From Algoriphagus faecimaris (GTDB lineage: Bacteria; Bacteroidota; Bacteroidia; Cytophagales; Cyclobacteriaceae): DNA of 64,000 nt. Within the stretch, counting starts at the first letter, position 1; every line of letters begins with the position of its first letter. The stretch covers positions 1-64,000 of the forward strand of contig NZ_FNAC01000004.1 in the NCBI RefSeq assembly GCF_900101705.1. Reading direction: 5' to 3'. The position numbers and the translations under genes were made by a program. Positions 20,481 through 29,105 of the stretch are shown here, piece by piece. Below the pieces are notes generated by a model. The model did not search any database. It was not told the DNA's origin and saw nothing but the letters and a program-made list of their open reading frames with translations.

Positions 20481-21865
20481 ATCATTACAATAGAAATCAT
20501 ACTCACCATGATGGTTGGAAACTGTCCTAGGATGGAATTTCCGTAGCTAGCTAAGGCAACCCCTGTGAAACCGGCCAAAAATGCCCCCATGATATTACGG
20601 AGCTCTGGATCTCGCATTGAAAATATTTTCCAAAAACCCGCCCCAATGATAGCTAAGATTGAAGCTAGATGTAGGTAAAGCCCCACAATACCCGTTTCTG
20701 CCCAGATCCTTACATACCAGCTATCGGTTGGGGTTTGTGCGAGAAATGTATTTGGGCTAAATCTCAAACCGAAATATCCAGAAGAGCCTATACCCCCACC
20801 CAGTGGTCTACTCGCTAAATAGCCTGCTAATTTTTGTTGATTCTCTTTACGGACGTTGAGCGAAGCATCATTTGGGTCAAGTGCACTTCTGAGTCTTTGA
20901 ATCTCATAGTTGCCTTGTCCTATGTAGGTATACTTTAAAACTCCAAATACACTGGCGCCCATAAGCAGTCCTACTATGAGCAACTTGAAGTTTTTGTTGA
21001 CGATAAGGTAAATCAAACCTCCTCCAGCTGGGATAAAAAGGGCACCTCGAGTCCCGGAGATAGCCATGGCATATAGGCATAGTAAGCCTCCGAGTCCAAA
21101 AATTATTTTCTGCTTCCATTTACCCGGACCTATAGCGATAATCATGAAAACCAACGCAGCATGGGCCATAGCCGCTCCATATTGGCCAGCATCAGAGTAA
21201 AAAGAGAAAACTCGGAGCTTACCATGAAGTAAATGAGTCGAAGCATTGCCAGCTGCCAACCAAGCATTTTCCGCACCATCTAAACCAATCATTTTTTGCT
21301 TCATTCCCCAAATTGCCGCTAATACAGACCAAAAAAGCCAGGTATAAAGGAATATGTTGAGGTGTTTTTTGTCCTTTACATAAATAAATGCAATCACTAA
21401 AATGAATAAAAAATTGAAGGAGGTTCCTCTTATCGCATAGAACCAAGCGGCTTTACTCACCGCCTCAGGATTTAATAGCTGAAAAGTGGTGTATATAAAC
21501 CATGCCACAAAAAAGTAGATAGGGATATTCTTAAGAGCGTTTTTTTCCTCAGAAGTACTCTTCAATAATGCTAAAATAATGCCTCCAAACAATAGTGCAT
21601 CAATGAGCAAGCCAAAGGGCACTGGAATATATCTAGTCAATCCATTTCCCGGAAATGAAATCAACATGGCTAAATAAAGAGCGGATAATGGGTAGACATA
21701 AATAATCCACATCACTACCACAATCGGAGGAATAACAAAAATTAACCCAAGGCCGATCAGCTCAAATTGATAAATTAACAAACTAAAAACCAAGACCAAA
21801 GCAACCCAGGAAAGTAGTCCAAGGGAGTTTTTAACAGAATCAAATAGTCTATAAGCTTTATCCAT
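20447..21865 (-). CDS. O-antigen ligase/polymerase (Wzy-like) membrane protein
   Basis: 472 residues, about 11-12 membrane segments, with a large loop between helices near residues 310-390 and the motif AISGTRGALFIPAGG, typical of the O-antigen ligase/polymerase superfamily (Wzy_C). It probably polymerizes flipped repeat units on the periplasmic side. Its start overlaps the upstream GT4 gene by 8 nt and its end overlaps the beta-helix gene by 34 nt, so all three are likely one transcript. Confidence 0.85.
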   Translation of the reverse strand: MDKAYRLFDSVKNSLGLLSWVALVLVFSLLIYQFELIGLGLIFVIPPIVVVMWIIYVYPLSALYLAMLISFPGNGLTRYIPVPFGLLIDALLFGGIILALLKSTSEEKNALKNIPIYFFVAWFIYTTFQLLNPEAVSKAAWFYAIRGTSFNFLFILVIAFIYVKDKKHLNIFLYTWLFWSVLAAIWGMKQKMIGLDGAENAWLAAGNASTHLLHGKLRVFSFYSDAGQYGAAMAHAALVFMIIAIGPGKWKQKIIFGLGGLLCLYAMAISGTRGALFIPAGGGLIYLIVNKNFKLLIVGLLMGASVFGVLKYTYIGQGNYEIQRLRSALDPNDASLNVRKENQQKLAGYLASRPLGGGIGSSGYFGLRFSPNTFLAQTPTDSWYVRIWAETGIVGLYLHLASILAIIGAGFWKIFSMRDPELRNIMGAFLAGFTGVALASYGNSILGQFPTIMVSMISIVMIWKGEAWDQKK

Positions 21866-23048
21866 TTTCAGCTAGGTTTAGAATAGCTAAAAGCTCCCGA
21901 GATTTGTTTGCCCAAGAGTTTTGATCTGCTAGCTTTTGTCGTTTGTGGATTTTCTCTTCCGAGTCGGATGCTAAAAGCTCCTCAAGTAAACTTTTAAAGA
22001 CGACAGCTTCCCCACTTACTTTTACTTCGCCTTCAAATTCATTCAATAATGCAAAAGGCGTCATGAGAACCGGTAGTCCAATGGCCAAATATTCATTGAT
22101 TTTGAGTGGATAAATAGCTTCAGTAAATTCATTCTTTACATAAGGAATGATTCCGGCATCTAAGGATGCCATCACTCGAGGGACCTCATCTATTGCTACG
22201 GGAGGGGCTAGAAAAGTTTGCCTTATGCTTTTTAATTCTTCGGCAACTTCTTGATGGACTACTCTTCCTACAAAATGAAGCTCAAAGGAGGGGTTACTAT
22301 TCATTACTTCTTTGAGTAGGTTGACATCAAGTCTATCATCAATGCTGCCTAAATAGCCTACTTTTTTAAGGGGTAAAGTATTTGGACAATTCTTTGCAAA
22401 AGGTTTAAAATTCTTGAGGTCTACTCCATTGGTGACAACATGGGAAGGTTGATGAGAGGATGTTTTTTTTTGTTGTAAAAAGTTAGAGGTGAAAATAGAA
22501 GCATTTACTTCTTGGATGAGTTTTTTTTCTAAATATTCTCCGTGATTTTTCAGCCAATGTGCTGCTCCGATTTCGTCATAGCAATAATAGAAATGAGGTT
22601 TATTTGGAAAATATCTTGTTATCCCCAATCCCATAAAAGGATTGAATGCGGTCAAAATACAGTCCGGCACTATTTCCTTATGGGCCAAAAAGCTTCGTAG
22701 ATTGGATAAGACCAAGAATTGATTTATTCGATTTACCCACCCAAAAAGGATTCTATTTCCAATCCAAAAAGAGGGAATTATGGGAAAAGGGGTAATTAAC
22801 TGCACACTCTGATGCTCTGAGACTTTGATTTTTTGCAATCTATGCTTAATCCCAAGCGCATTTTTCCAAGGAATATTGCTACTTGGCTTAAGGATACCTA
22901 TTAGTATATCTTTCCAGGTGAATTGGTAATCCAAAAAGATCACGTCTACTGTCGAAGAAGCTTGTTTCATCAATTCGACAGTAGATTTAAGATAGTCCCC
23001 ATGCCAAGGAGTCATGGAAATACAGAGTAGCGTTGCTTTTTGTTTCAC
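21858..23048 (-). CDS. GT4-like glycosyltransferase
   Basis: 396 residues, starting at a GTG that overlaps the upstream stop codon (GTGA). The N-terminal half has LCISMTPWHGDYLKS and HFYYCYDEIGAAHW. The C-terminal half has KKVGYLGSIDDRLD, and YPLKINEYLAIGLPVLMT, the donor-binding segment of GT-B enzymes. It is expected to be a cytoplasmic sugar transferase of the EPS operon. The N-terminal half is diverged, so the exact GT family is less sure. Confidence 0.8.
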   Translation of the reverse strand: MKQKATLLCISMTPWHGDYLKSTVELMKQASSTVDVIFLDYQFTWKDILIGILKPSSNIPWKNALGIKHRLQKIKVSEHQSVQLITPFPIIPSFWIGNRILFGWVNRINQFLVLSNLRSFLAHKEIVPDCILTAFNPFMGLGITRYFPNKPHFYYCYDEIGAAHWLKNHGEYLEKKLIQEVNASIFTSNFLQQKKTSSHQPSHVVTNGVDLKNFKPFAKNCPNTLPLKKVGYLGSIDDRLDVNLLKEVMNSNPSFELHFVGRVVHQEVAEELKSIRQTFLAPPVAIDEVPRVMASLDAGIIPYVKNEFTEAIYPLKINEYLAIGLPVLMTPFALLNEFEGEVKVSGEAVVFKSLLEELLASDSEEKIHKRQKLADQNSWANKSRELLAILNLAENG

Positions 23049-25222
23049 TTATTTAATGTAATCAAGGATTTGGTCCATTTTCTAAGGTTGCTCCTTTCTT
23101 TAGGTACTTCTGATATAATTTCTTCCATAAATTCCGGGTCCATATCCGCACCAAAGACATAAATGGAGGTATCAGAAAATATTTTTTTAATCAAGTTTAG
23201 AGTAGTCTTATCATGAAATCCCCAGCCTTGATTGGCATTTACAATTAGGATAATACAGGAAGGATCCAAGTTGGATAACTTGTAAAGTATCGAGTTTTCA
23301 AACTCTGGCACTTGAATCACCATTCCGAAGTTCTTTGCTTGTTGACTGTGGATATCCTCTAAAATATCTTGGCTTTTTGGATCATATTCTTGTAAAATCA
23401 CCTTGGAGGAGCCTTCTTTTATCGTTAAGTGCTCTGCCTTATTGTGGTCATCAAGAAAGTAGTAATACACGAGTTGGTCATTTATTTTTTGAAGGCTTTC
23501 AGCCACAAATAATCCAGATTTAGCCAGATTATTTTGACTGCGAGTAGCTATCAAAAAGATCATTGGAGGGCTTGGGCTTCCTTTCAAAGCTATCGCCAGA
23601 TTATTGACCAATAAATTTTGCAGTTTATTATTCAGCTTGGTCTTGTCTATTTTCTTGTTTTTAATCTCATGAGGCAGTGCCCCTACTAAGTCTAATCCAG
23701 TGTAGCTATGAATAAGGGTAGGAGATCTTATGGCTCGATTCAGGAATTCTTTTCCAAAGATTACCGCAAGCACAAAAAATAAGGATACAAATGCACCTCC
23801 GACTACTAAAAGTAGGGTTTTGGAACTCTTAGGGTTGATTGGAAAGAATGGCCTGTCTAGTAATTCTAAATTACCAAACAATTCTGAATTACTCTTTTGA
23901 ATCTTGGCTTGATTTAATCCATGCAGGATAGAAAGGTATTCTTGCTCAGCGATTTGGATTTCTCTTTCCATTTTACTCAGATTGAATCCAACCGGTGCAA
24001 ATTCGTCAAAAAGTTTGTCGAAATATTCCCTGTGTTCTTGCAGAACTTGAAGTCTAGCTTTACCCATATCAAGATCTAGTGTATGCTTGAGGAATTCTGA
24101 TAGGATAGTAAGCCTTGGAATTACTTCAGATGAGTAATTGCTCGTGTAGAAATCTTTTGCGTTTTGGGCAATCGTTTCTCTTAGATTGTCTTGGACTACC
24201 AGGATGGAGTCGAGCCTTTCCTTATAGTCTTCTTGACTTCTTATGCTCAATGAAGTGATTTCGGTATTTAAATCAGATAATTTCTTTCTAGATTCCAATA
24301 TACTCTCACTATTGAGGTATCTTCTGCCTTGATTGTCAAGTTTTTGATTTATTTCTTTCAATGCAGACTCTGAAGACTCTATATCCATTCGGGTTCGATA
24401 GATGTCCCTTTCTAATTCTTCTTTTGCTTCAGCGATAAATTTTGTTTGCTCTTCGTAGTTTATTATTTGATTTTGTTGAGAATAGTTTTTCAGATTTTCC
24501 TCAGCAGTGTTTAGCTTATTTTTGGCTTTTTCAAGCTCTTCGAAAAAATAGTCGATAATCCCACCTGCTTCATAATTTCGACTTGCACTGTACTTCTTGA
24601 TAAAAATCTTTGCTAATAGATCAAGTGTTTGAAAACATACTCCGGGATCACTGGATTTATAAATTACCTCCAACATATCGCTAGAGGCCTTTCTGGTAAT
24701 TTGTAGATCACCTCTAATTCCATCGATATTATAGTGGGTGGATTTTTTTTGAATGACCTCCTTGACCTTGTTAAACTCTATATCATAATACATCTCCTCT
24801 AGCCTTGCTCTAATTTTCTCTTTGGTTCGGAGCGAAACTAGTTCTTCATAAAGGTCAGGACCCAATAATTCATTTTTTAAATTTGAATAAGTCTCCGCAG
24901 TAATGTATTCTTTGTATTCATCATTTTCAGCAATATGACTGGATAACAAATTAATTGCCAGCTCCTCCAAAGTCTCCCTACTTTGAATGATTGCCGTGAG
25001 ATTGTCAAAAGCATTGTTGACCGCAAAGTAGTCGATCCGATTACTATTGAGACTCGAGAGGTTAAATCCAGAAGCAATACCAGTATTCAGGATCATTCCA
25101 GACTGGTACTCCTGAGGCTTGTTTTGATTTAGGAAAAAAACAATAACAGCCACCGATATCGGAAACAAAATGAGGATTACCAGATTATTGGCGAGTAGTT
25201 TAAGTATTCTTATTAGAGTCAC
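23045..25222 (-). CDS. Wzz/Wzc-like EPS co-polymerase with degenerate kinase domain
   Basis: 725 residues from a GTG start. A Wzz-type domain has membrane helices at about residues 10-32 and 470-492, enclosing a long periplasmic coiled coil (residues about 215-410). The C-terminal region from about residue 552 keeps the hydrophobic strand pattern of BY-kinases (IFLIATRSQNNLAKSG, SCIILIVNA), but the glycine-rich Walker A motif is gone; only a K-S pair remains and there is no Tyr-rich tail. It should set chain length or couple synthesis to export, without tyrosine autophosphorylation. It lies 6 nt after the TolC-like gene. Confidence 0.85.
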   Translation of the reverse strand: MTLIRILKLLANNLVILILFPISVAVIVFFLNQNKPQEYQSGMILNTGIASGFNLSSLNSNRIDYFAVNNAFDNLTAIIQSRETLEELAINLLSSHIAENDEYKEYITAETYSNLKNELLGPDLYEELVSLRTKEKIRARLEEMYYDIEFNKVKEVIQKKSTHYNIDGIRGDLQITRKASSDMLEVIYKSSDPGVCFQTLDLLAKIFIKKYSASRNYEAGGIIDYFFEELEKAKNKLNTAEENLKNYSQQNQIINYEEQTKFIAEAKEELERDIYRTRMDIESSESALKEINQKLDNQGRRYLNSESILESRKKLSDLNTEITSLSIRSQEDYKERLDSILVVQDNLRETIAQNAKDFYTSNYSSEVIPRLTILSEFLKHTLDLDMGKARLQVLQEHREYFDKLFDEFAPVGFNLSKMEREIQIAEQEYLSILHGLNQAKIQKSNSELFGNLELLDRPFFPINPKSSKTLLLVVGGAFVSLFFVLAVIFGKEFLNRAIRSPTLIHSYTGLDLVGALPHEIKNKKIDKTKLNNKLQNLLVNNLAIALKGSPSPPMIFLIATRSQNNLAKSGLFVAESLQKINDQLVYYYFLDDHNKAEHLTIKEGSSKVILQEYDPKSQDILEDIHSQQAKNFGMVIQVPEFENSILYKLSNLDPSCIILIVNANQGWGFHDKTTLNLIKKIFSDTSIYVFGADMDPEFMEEIISEVPKERSNLRKWTKSLITLNK

Positions 25223-25228
25223 CTTGGA

Positions 25229-26005
25229 TTATTTTAAAAGGTCGGAGGGCTGCTTACCTGTGTAGGCTGCTAGATTATAGATTCTTTCAAGGAATTCAAA
25301 TTTTGCTTGCTCATAATAAGCACGTGACTGCGACATCACATCTGTCACACGGGACAACTCACCTATTGGAATGATGCCATCTTTAAATTCCTGTTCGGCG
25401 ACCAAATAATGAGTTTTTATCGCTTCTTGTCCTTCACTACGAATTTTGAGATTTTCAAAAGCGCCTACTAGTCTAAAGTATTCTTGGATTACCATTTGCT
25501 TGATTTCCAGTTCCATTTCTTCTTTTTTGAAGACCGTAGCTTTTTGCTCTTCTTCATGAACTTTAATTCTTGAGGATCTACCTATGAATTCAAATAAGGG
25601 AATATTCACCTGTAATCCCAACCTGTAGCCATTGGTAATAGAAGAAGTAGACACTCCATCAGGATTGAATACATCACCAGTCAATATCCTCTGATCTCCA
25701 CCGGAATAATTCCCAAAGCCAAAAATGTTGTTCTGCCATAGTCTTTTGGTAAGCTCTATTTGGTATTTTCCCTTTTCGATTAAGGCATCTTGATAAAAAA
25801 GTGTCGGGCTATACTCTATTGCAGCATTTATAATATCGTCAAGCGGGATAAGTTGCTCTTCAAATGGCCTTTTAAAATCTAGGTTTAGGCCTTCTTGGGC
25901 AGTGCTATCTATTGCGAAAATGACTTGAACTAGGCAGAATACACAAAAAAACCGTACTCCATCAAGTAGACTTACTGAGGTTTTATTTCTATTTCGCTTG
26001 TTCAT
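25229..26005 (-). CDS. Short TolC-family outer-membrane protein
   Basis: Start placed at the ATG at 26005 (258 residues); codons upstream to 26089 are open but unlike protein. A positively charged N-terminus and hydrophobic stretch (FFCVFCLVQVIFAIDSTAQ) form an export signal. Residues about 55-250 resemble part of a TolC/OEP monomer: DIINAAIEYSPTLFYQDALIEKGKYQIEL, a beta-strand stretch, then a long helix rich in Gln/Glu. Typical TolC proteins are 430-500 residues; this has roughly half of that. It is the first gene of the EPS operon, where a Wza-type export channel would be expected, and may be the outer-membrane component. Confidence 0.75.
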   Translation of the reverse strand: MNKRNRNKTSVSLLDGVRFFCVFCLVQVIFAIDSTAQEGLNLDFKRPFEEQLIPLDDIINAAIEYSPTLFYQDALIEKGKYQIELTKRLWQNNIFGFGNYSGGDQRILTGDVFNPDGVSTSSITNGYRLGLQVNIPLFEFIGRSSRIKVHEEEQKATVFKKEEMELEIKQMVIQEYFRLVGAFENLKIRSEGQEAIKTHYLVAEQEFKDGIIPIGELSRVTDVMSQSRAYYEQAKFEFLERIYNLAAYTGKQPSDLLK

Positions 26006-26108
26006 GTTTTTGACATTAAAATCCTGATCTAGGGTTAAATTTAAGGAAAAAAAAACCATACTTTTAAGTTTAGAATCACCACTAGTCATTAGTTAACCTT
26101 TATAAACT

Positions 26109-27269
26109 ATGAAAACCATATTTCTGATTTCTATATTGATAATAATGTATACCTATATCGGATATGCGATTATCATTTTCATACTTGTGCGGCTCTCAGG
26201 TCGACATAAGGTAGTTTATCATCAGAAGGAGTTGCTTTCAGTTACCCTGATTGTTCCTTGCTTTAATGAGGGAAAGGCACTAGAAGAAAAAATTAAGAAC
26301 ACTTTTGACCTTGAATACCCAAAGGAATTACTTCAGTTGATTTTCGTATGTGATGGATCGAGTGACGGTTCCGAGCAAATACCCATGAAGTATGATCAGA
26401 TTCTCACCTTATTCTCCCCTGAGCGAAAGGGAAAACTTGCTGCCATGAAGCGAGCGGTCAGCTATTCAGAAGGAGATATTTTGGTCTTTTGTGATGGAAA
26501 TACTGTGCTGAACAAAGAAGCTCTTCTTAATATTGTTCAGCCCTATGCTGACAACCGGGTAGGCGCTGTGACCGGTGAGAAGTATATCTTATCAGATCCT
26601 GAGGATTCTGCAAGTAGTGTAGGCGAAGGAATGTATTGGAAATATGAGTCTTTTTTGAAAAAGTATGATTCCTTTTTTTATACAGTAGTAGGAGGAGCTG
26701 GTGAGCTTATGAGCTACAGAAAAACCCTCTTTGAGTTTTTGCCGGACAACACTATTTTAGATGATTTTATGCTTACAATGAAGATTGCTGAAAAGGGATA
26801 CTTGGTCAAATATGTACCTGAAGCGCGTGCTTCTGAATATGCTAGCTCGAATGTCGAAGAAGAGACAAAACGAAAGATCCGAATTGCAGCGGGAGGCTGG
26901 CAATCTATTTCTAGGCTACCAAAGGCTATCAACCCATTTCACGATTGGAAATTGACATTCCAATATATCAGTCATAGGGTTCTCAGGTGGACTGTCACAC
27001 CCTTTTTGATGATTTTGGTTTTTGTGCTAAATCACTTACTGCCTCTAGAAAACCCTCTTTTTCTTACTTTACTTATAGGTCAATACCTTTTTTACTTTTT
27101 ATCATTTCTTGGGTATTTATTACAGAATAGATCTGTCCCCATTCCGGGATTCTTCCTACCATTTTACCTTAATGTGATGAATTATTCCGCAATAAGGGGA
27201 TTATTTAGATGGCTCAGTAATAGCCAAGCAGTAACATGGGAAAGGGCAAAAAGAGCGAATGAGGATTAA
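26109..27269 (+). CDS. Membrane GT2 glycosyltransferase
   Basis: 386 residues: an N-terminal helix, a GT-A domain with SVTLIVPCFNEGKALEEKI, VCDGSSDGSEQI, FCDGNTV (DXD type), VVGGAGELMSYRK and ILDDFMLTMKIAEKG, then KRKIRIAAGGWQSI and three or four C-terminal helices. This layout fits inner-membrane GT2 enzymes related to cellulose-synthase-like proteins. It is the only plus-strand gene in the EPS locus, divergent from the operon head with 103 nt between them and ending 8 nt from the convergent sugar-transferase gene. It therefore has its own promoter. Confidence 0.87.
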   Translation: MKTIFLISILIIMYTYIGYAIIIFILVRLSGRHKVVYHQKELLSVTLIVPCFNEGKALEEKIKNTFDLEYPKELLQLIFVCDGSSDGSEQIPMKYDQILTLFSPERKGKLAAMKRAVSYSEGDILVFCDGNTVLNKEALLNIVQPYADNRVGAVTGEKYILSDPEDSASSVGEGMYWKYESFLKKYDSFFYTVVGGAGELMSYRKTLFEFLPDNTILDDFMLTMKIAEKGYLVKYVPEARASEYASSNVEEETKRKIRIAAGGWQSISRLPKAINPFHDWKLTFQYISHRVLRWTVTPFLMILVFVLNHLLPLENPLFLTLLIGQYLFYFLSFLGYLLQNRSVPIPGFFLPFYLNVMNYSAIRGLFRWLSNSQAVTWERAKRANED

Positions 27270-27277
27270 TGGAATAC

Positions 27278-28474
27278 CTATACGTTTTCTTTCTGAAACA
27301 ATGCAGGAATGGTCATCAAGAGAATCTTGATATCCATAAATAGGCTGAACTTATCTGCATATTCATTGTCTAAGCTGATTCGTTCTTCTTCTGACATGGG
27401 ACCGCCTTTTCCTCTTTTTGTCACCTGCCACAAGCCGGTGATTCCTGCAGGAGCCATAAAACGCTTAGAAAACTGATCAGTAGTCAGTTTCTCTGCCTCA
27501 TATATGGGAAGAGGTCTATTGCCTACAATAGACATATCCCCTTTCAAAACATTAAATAGCTGGGGTAATTCGTCGATGCTTGAATTTCGTAAAAACTTAC
27601 CCAACTTGGTAATTCTTGGGTCGTCAGTCAGCTTGAAAAAAGCACTATCACTTTCTTTTTTCATGCTTTTGTAAGTGAGTTCGCACACCTTATCACCAGT
27701 CTCACTGAATAGAGGACTTTCGCAGGATTGATTGTATTTCTCGCAGGTCTCACAACGAATGAATGAATTGCTTGTATCGGCTATTTTAGCTTCTGTTTTT
27801 GTCGCATATTGATTCAGGTGACTCAGGTCCTTGAGTTTTTTGTCAGCGTCAGGCACCATTGACCTAAATTTATAAAACTCTATAATATCCCAGCCTGTAC
27901 CTACTCTTCTCGACTTGTAAAATATAGGGCCCTTTGACTCTAGTCTGATAGCAAGTGCTACAAGTAGTAAAATAGGAGAAATGAGAATGATGATTGTACC
28001 TGACACTAAAATGTCAAAGGCTCTCTTCCACAATGGTGTTTTGTGTTTGGTGAAAACCGATTTCTCTCTATTTGTTTTTTCGGTAAACCCTCTCAATGGC
28101 GGGTTTTCTATTATCTTTTGGAGTTGAGGTAAAACCTCTTTGGTTTGCAGATCTTTGGTCAAAAAAACACCACTGATTCCTTCTTTTATCGCAGTTTTTC
28201 TGTCTTCTGAGTCTAGCAGGTCTGTCACTACAAAGATCAAATAGGCATCTCTGATAGCATATGGTTTTACTTTTCTTATGGAATTGATAAATTCCTCATC
28301 CTTAAGATTGCCAAAAAAGGTTACAGCGCTAATCGAAGTTTTATTTTTTATTAATTGGGTGAAGGAAAAAATATCATTGACGATTTCTATCTCGAATGAT
28401 TCTTCCAGATTTTCTTTGGCTACTTTGGTGAGTGCGTAGCCAGGCTTGACTAGGACAAGTTTTTGTAAAATCAT
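27278..28474 (-). CDS. Initiating sugar-phosphate transferase (PGT) with N-terminal pseudo-receiver domain
   Basis: 398 residues. The C-terminal half is a bacterial sugar transferase (WcaJ/WbaP type): WKRAFDILVSG, one membrane helix, KSRRVG, FYKFRSMVPDAD, SIDELPQLFNVLKGDMS, VGNRPLP, GITGLWQV and LDNEYADKFS. It moves sugar-1-phosphate from a nucleotide to undecaprenyl phosphate, the first step of EPS repeat synthesis. Residues 1-120 look like a receiver fold without its phosphorylation site: no DD pair, Phe where the Asp should be, but Thr84 and Lys107 kept. A four-cysteine insertion (C241, C244, C251, C264) interrupts the catalytic domain. The gene overlaps the upstream response-regulator gene by 4 nt. 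Confidence 0.9.
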   Translation of the reverse strand: MILQKLVLVKPGYALTKVAKENLEESFEIEIVNDIFSFTQLIKNKTSISAVTFFGNLKDEEFINSIRKVKPYAIRDAYLIFVVTDLLDSEDRKTAIKEGISGVFLTKDLQTKEVLPQLQKIIENPPLRGFTEKTNREKSVFTKHKTPLWKRAFDILVSGTIIILISPILLLVALAIRLESKGPIFYKSRRVGTGWDIIEFYKFRSMVPDADKKLKDLSHLNQYATKTEAKIADTSNSFIRCETCEKYNQSCESPLFSETGDKVCELTYKSMKKESDSAFFKLTDDPRITKLGKFLRNSSIDELPQLFNVLKGDMSIVGNRPLPIYEAEKLTTDQFSKRFMAPAGITGLWQVTKRGKGGPMSEEERISLDNEYADKFSLFMDIKILLMTIPALFQKENV

Positions 28475-28860
28475 TTCTGATGAAAATTATACCTATCAAA
28501 AAACCGATTGATCCGGACGGTTAGTTCAGCCGGATTAAAGGGCTTTATTAAAAAGTCATCAGCACCCTCCTGAAAGGCCTCTATTCTTGAATTGACCCCT
28601 TCTTCTCCGGATAATACAATCAGGGGGACCTTATCGAAGTAATTAAACTTTCTGACCTCACGAATAAACTCAACACCATTCATTTCGGGCATGTTTAAAT
28701 CTAAGACTACTCCATCTGGAATATTACCTTCCATTATCCATGTGATAGCTTCCTGACCGTTGTGTTTGATCTCTACATTAAAATCGTTTTCTAATTTGCT
28801 TTTCAGCAAGATCCCCATAACCGGTTGATCATCTATTAAAAGTATCGTTTTTTTTGACAT
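28471..28860 (-). CDS. Single-domain response regulator (CheY-like)
   Basis: 129 residues, a receiver domain only. Key residues are present: D10/D11 (LLIDDQ), phospho-acceptor D54 (VVLDLNMPEMNG), S84 (IVLSG) and K106 (LIKPF). There is no output domain, so it must act by protein contact. It overlaps the sugar-transferase gene (ATGA), whose N-terminal pseudo-receiver is an obvious candidate partner. The large hybrid kinase 245 nt upstream, on the same strand, has an HPt domain that could phosphorylate it. This connection is inference. Confidence 0.92.
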   Translation of the reverse strand: MSKKTILLIDDQPVMGILLKSKLENDFNVEIKHNGQEAITWIMEGNIPDGVVLDLNMPEMNGVEFIREVRKFNYFDKVPLIVLSGEEGVNSRIEAFQEGADDFLIKPFNPAELTVRINRFFDRYNFHQK

Positions 28861-29105
28861 GGTACTGCTAGTTGGTTTTAACTTCGCTAAAGATCCGAAT
28901 ACTTAATATTAAATCTATAAAAAATTGGTTTTTTTTGAGCCGTATGACTGATAAAAAAAATTTTTGAGCTTTTCATAAAATCTTCCAAGGGAAGAGTATG
29001 AATTTTATTTTTAAAACTGAGATTTTCACGCATTATTTTTGAAACTATAAACTTTCATTAATTAGAGATTTCTTAAAAAAAGAGTTTTTAGCATTGTCTG
29101 GTTAG

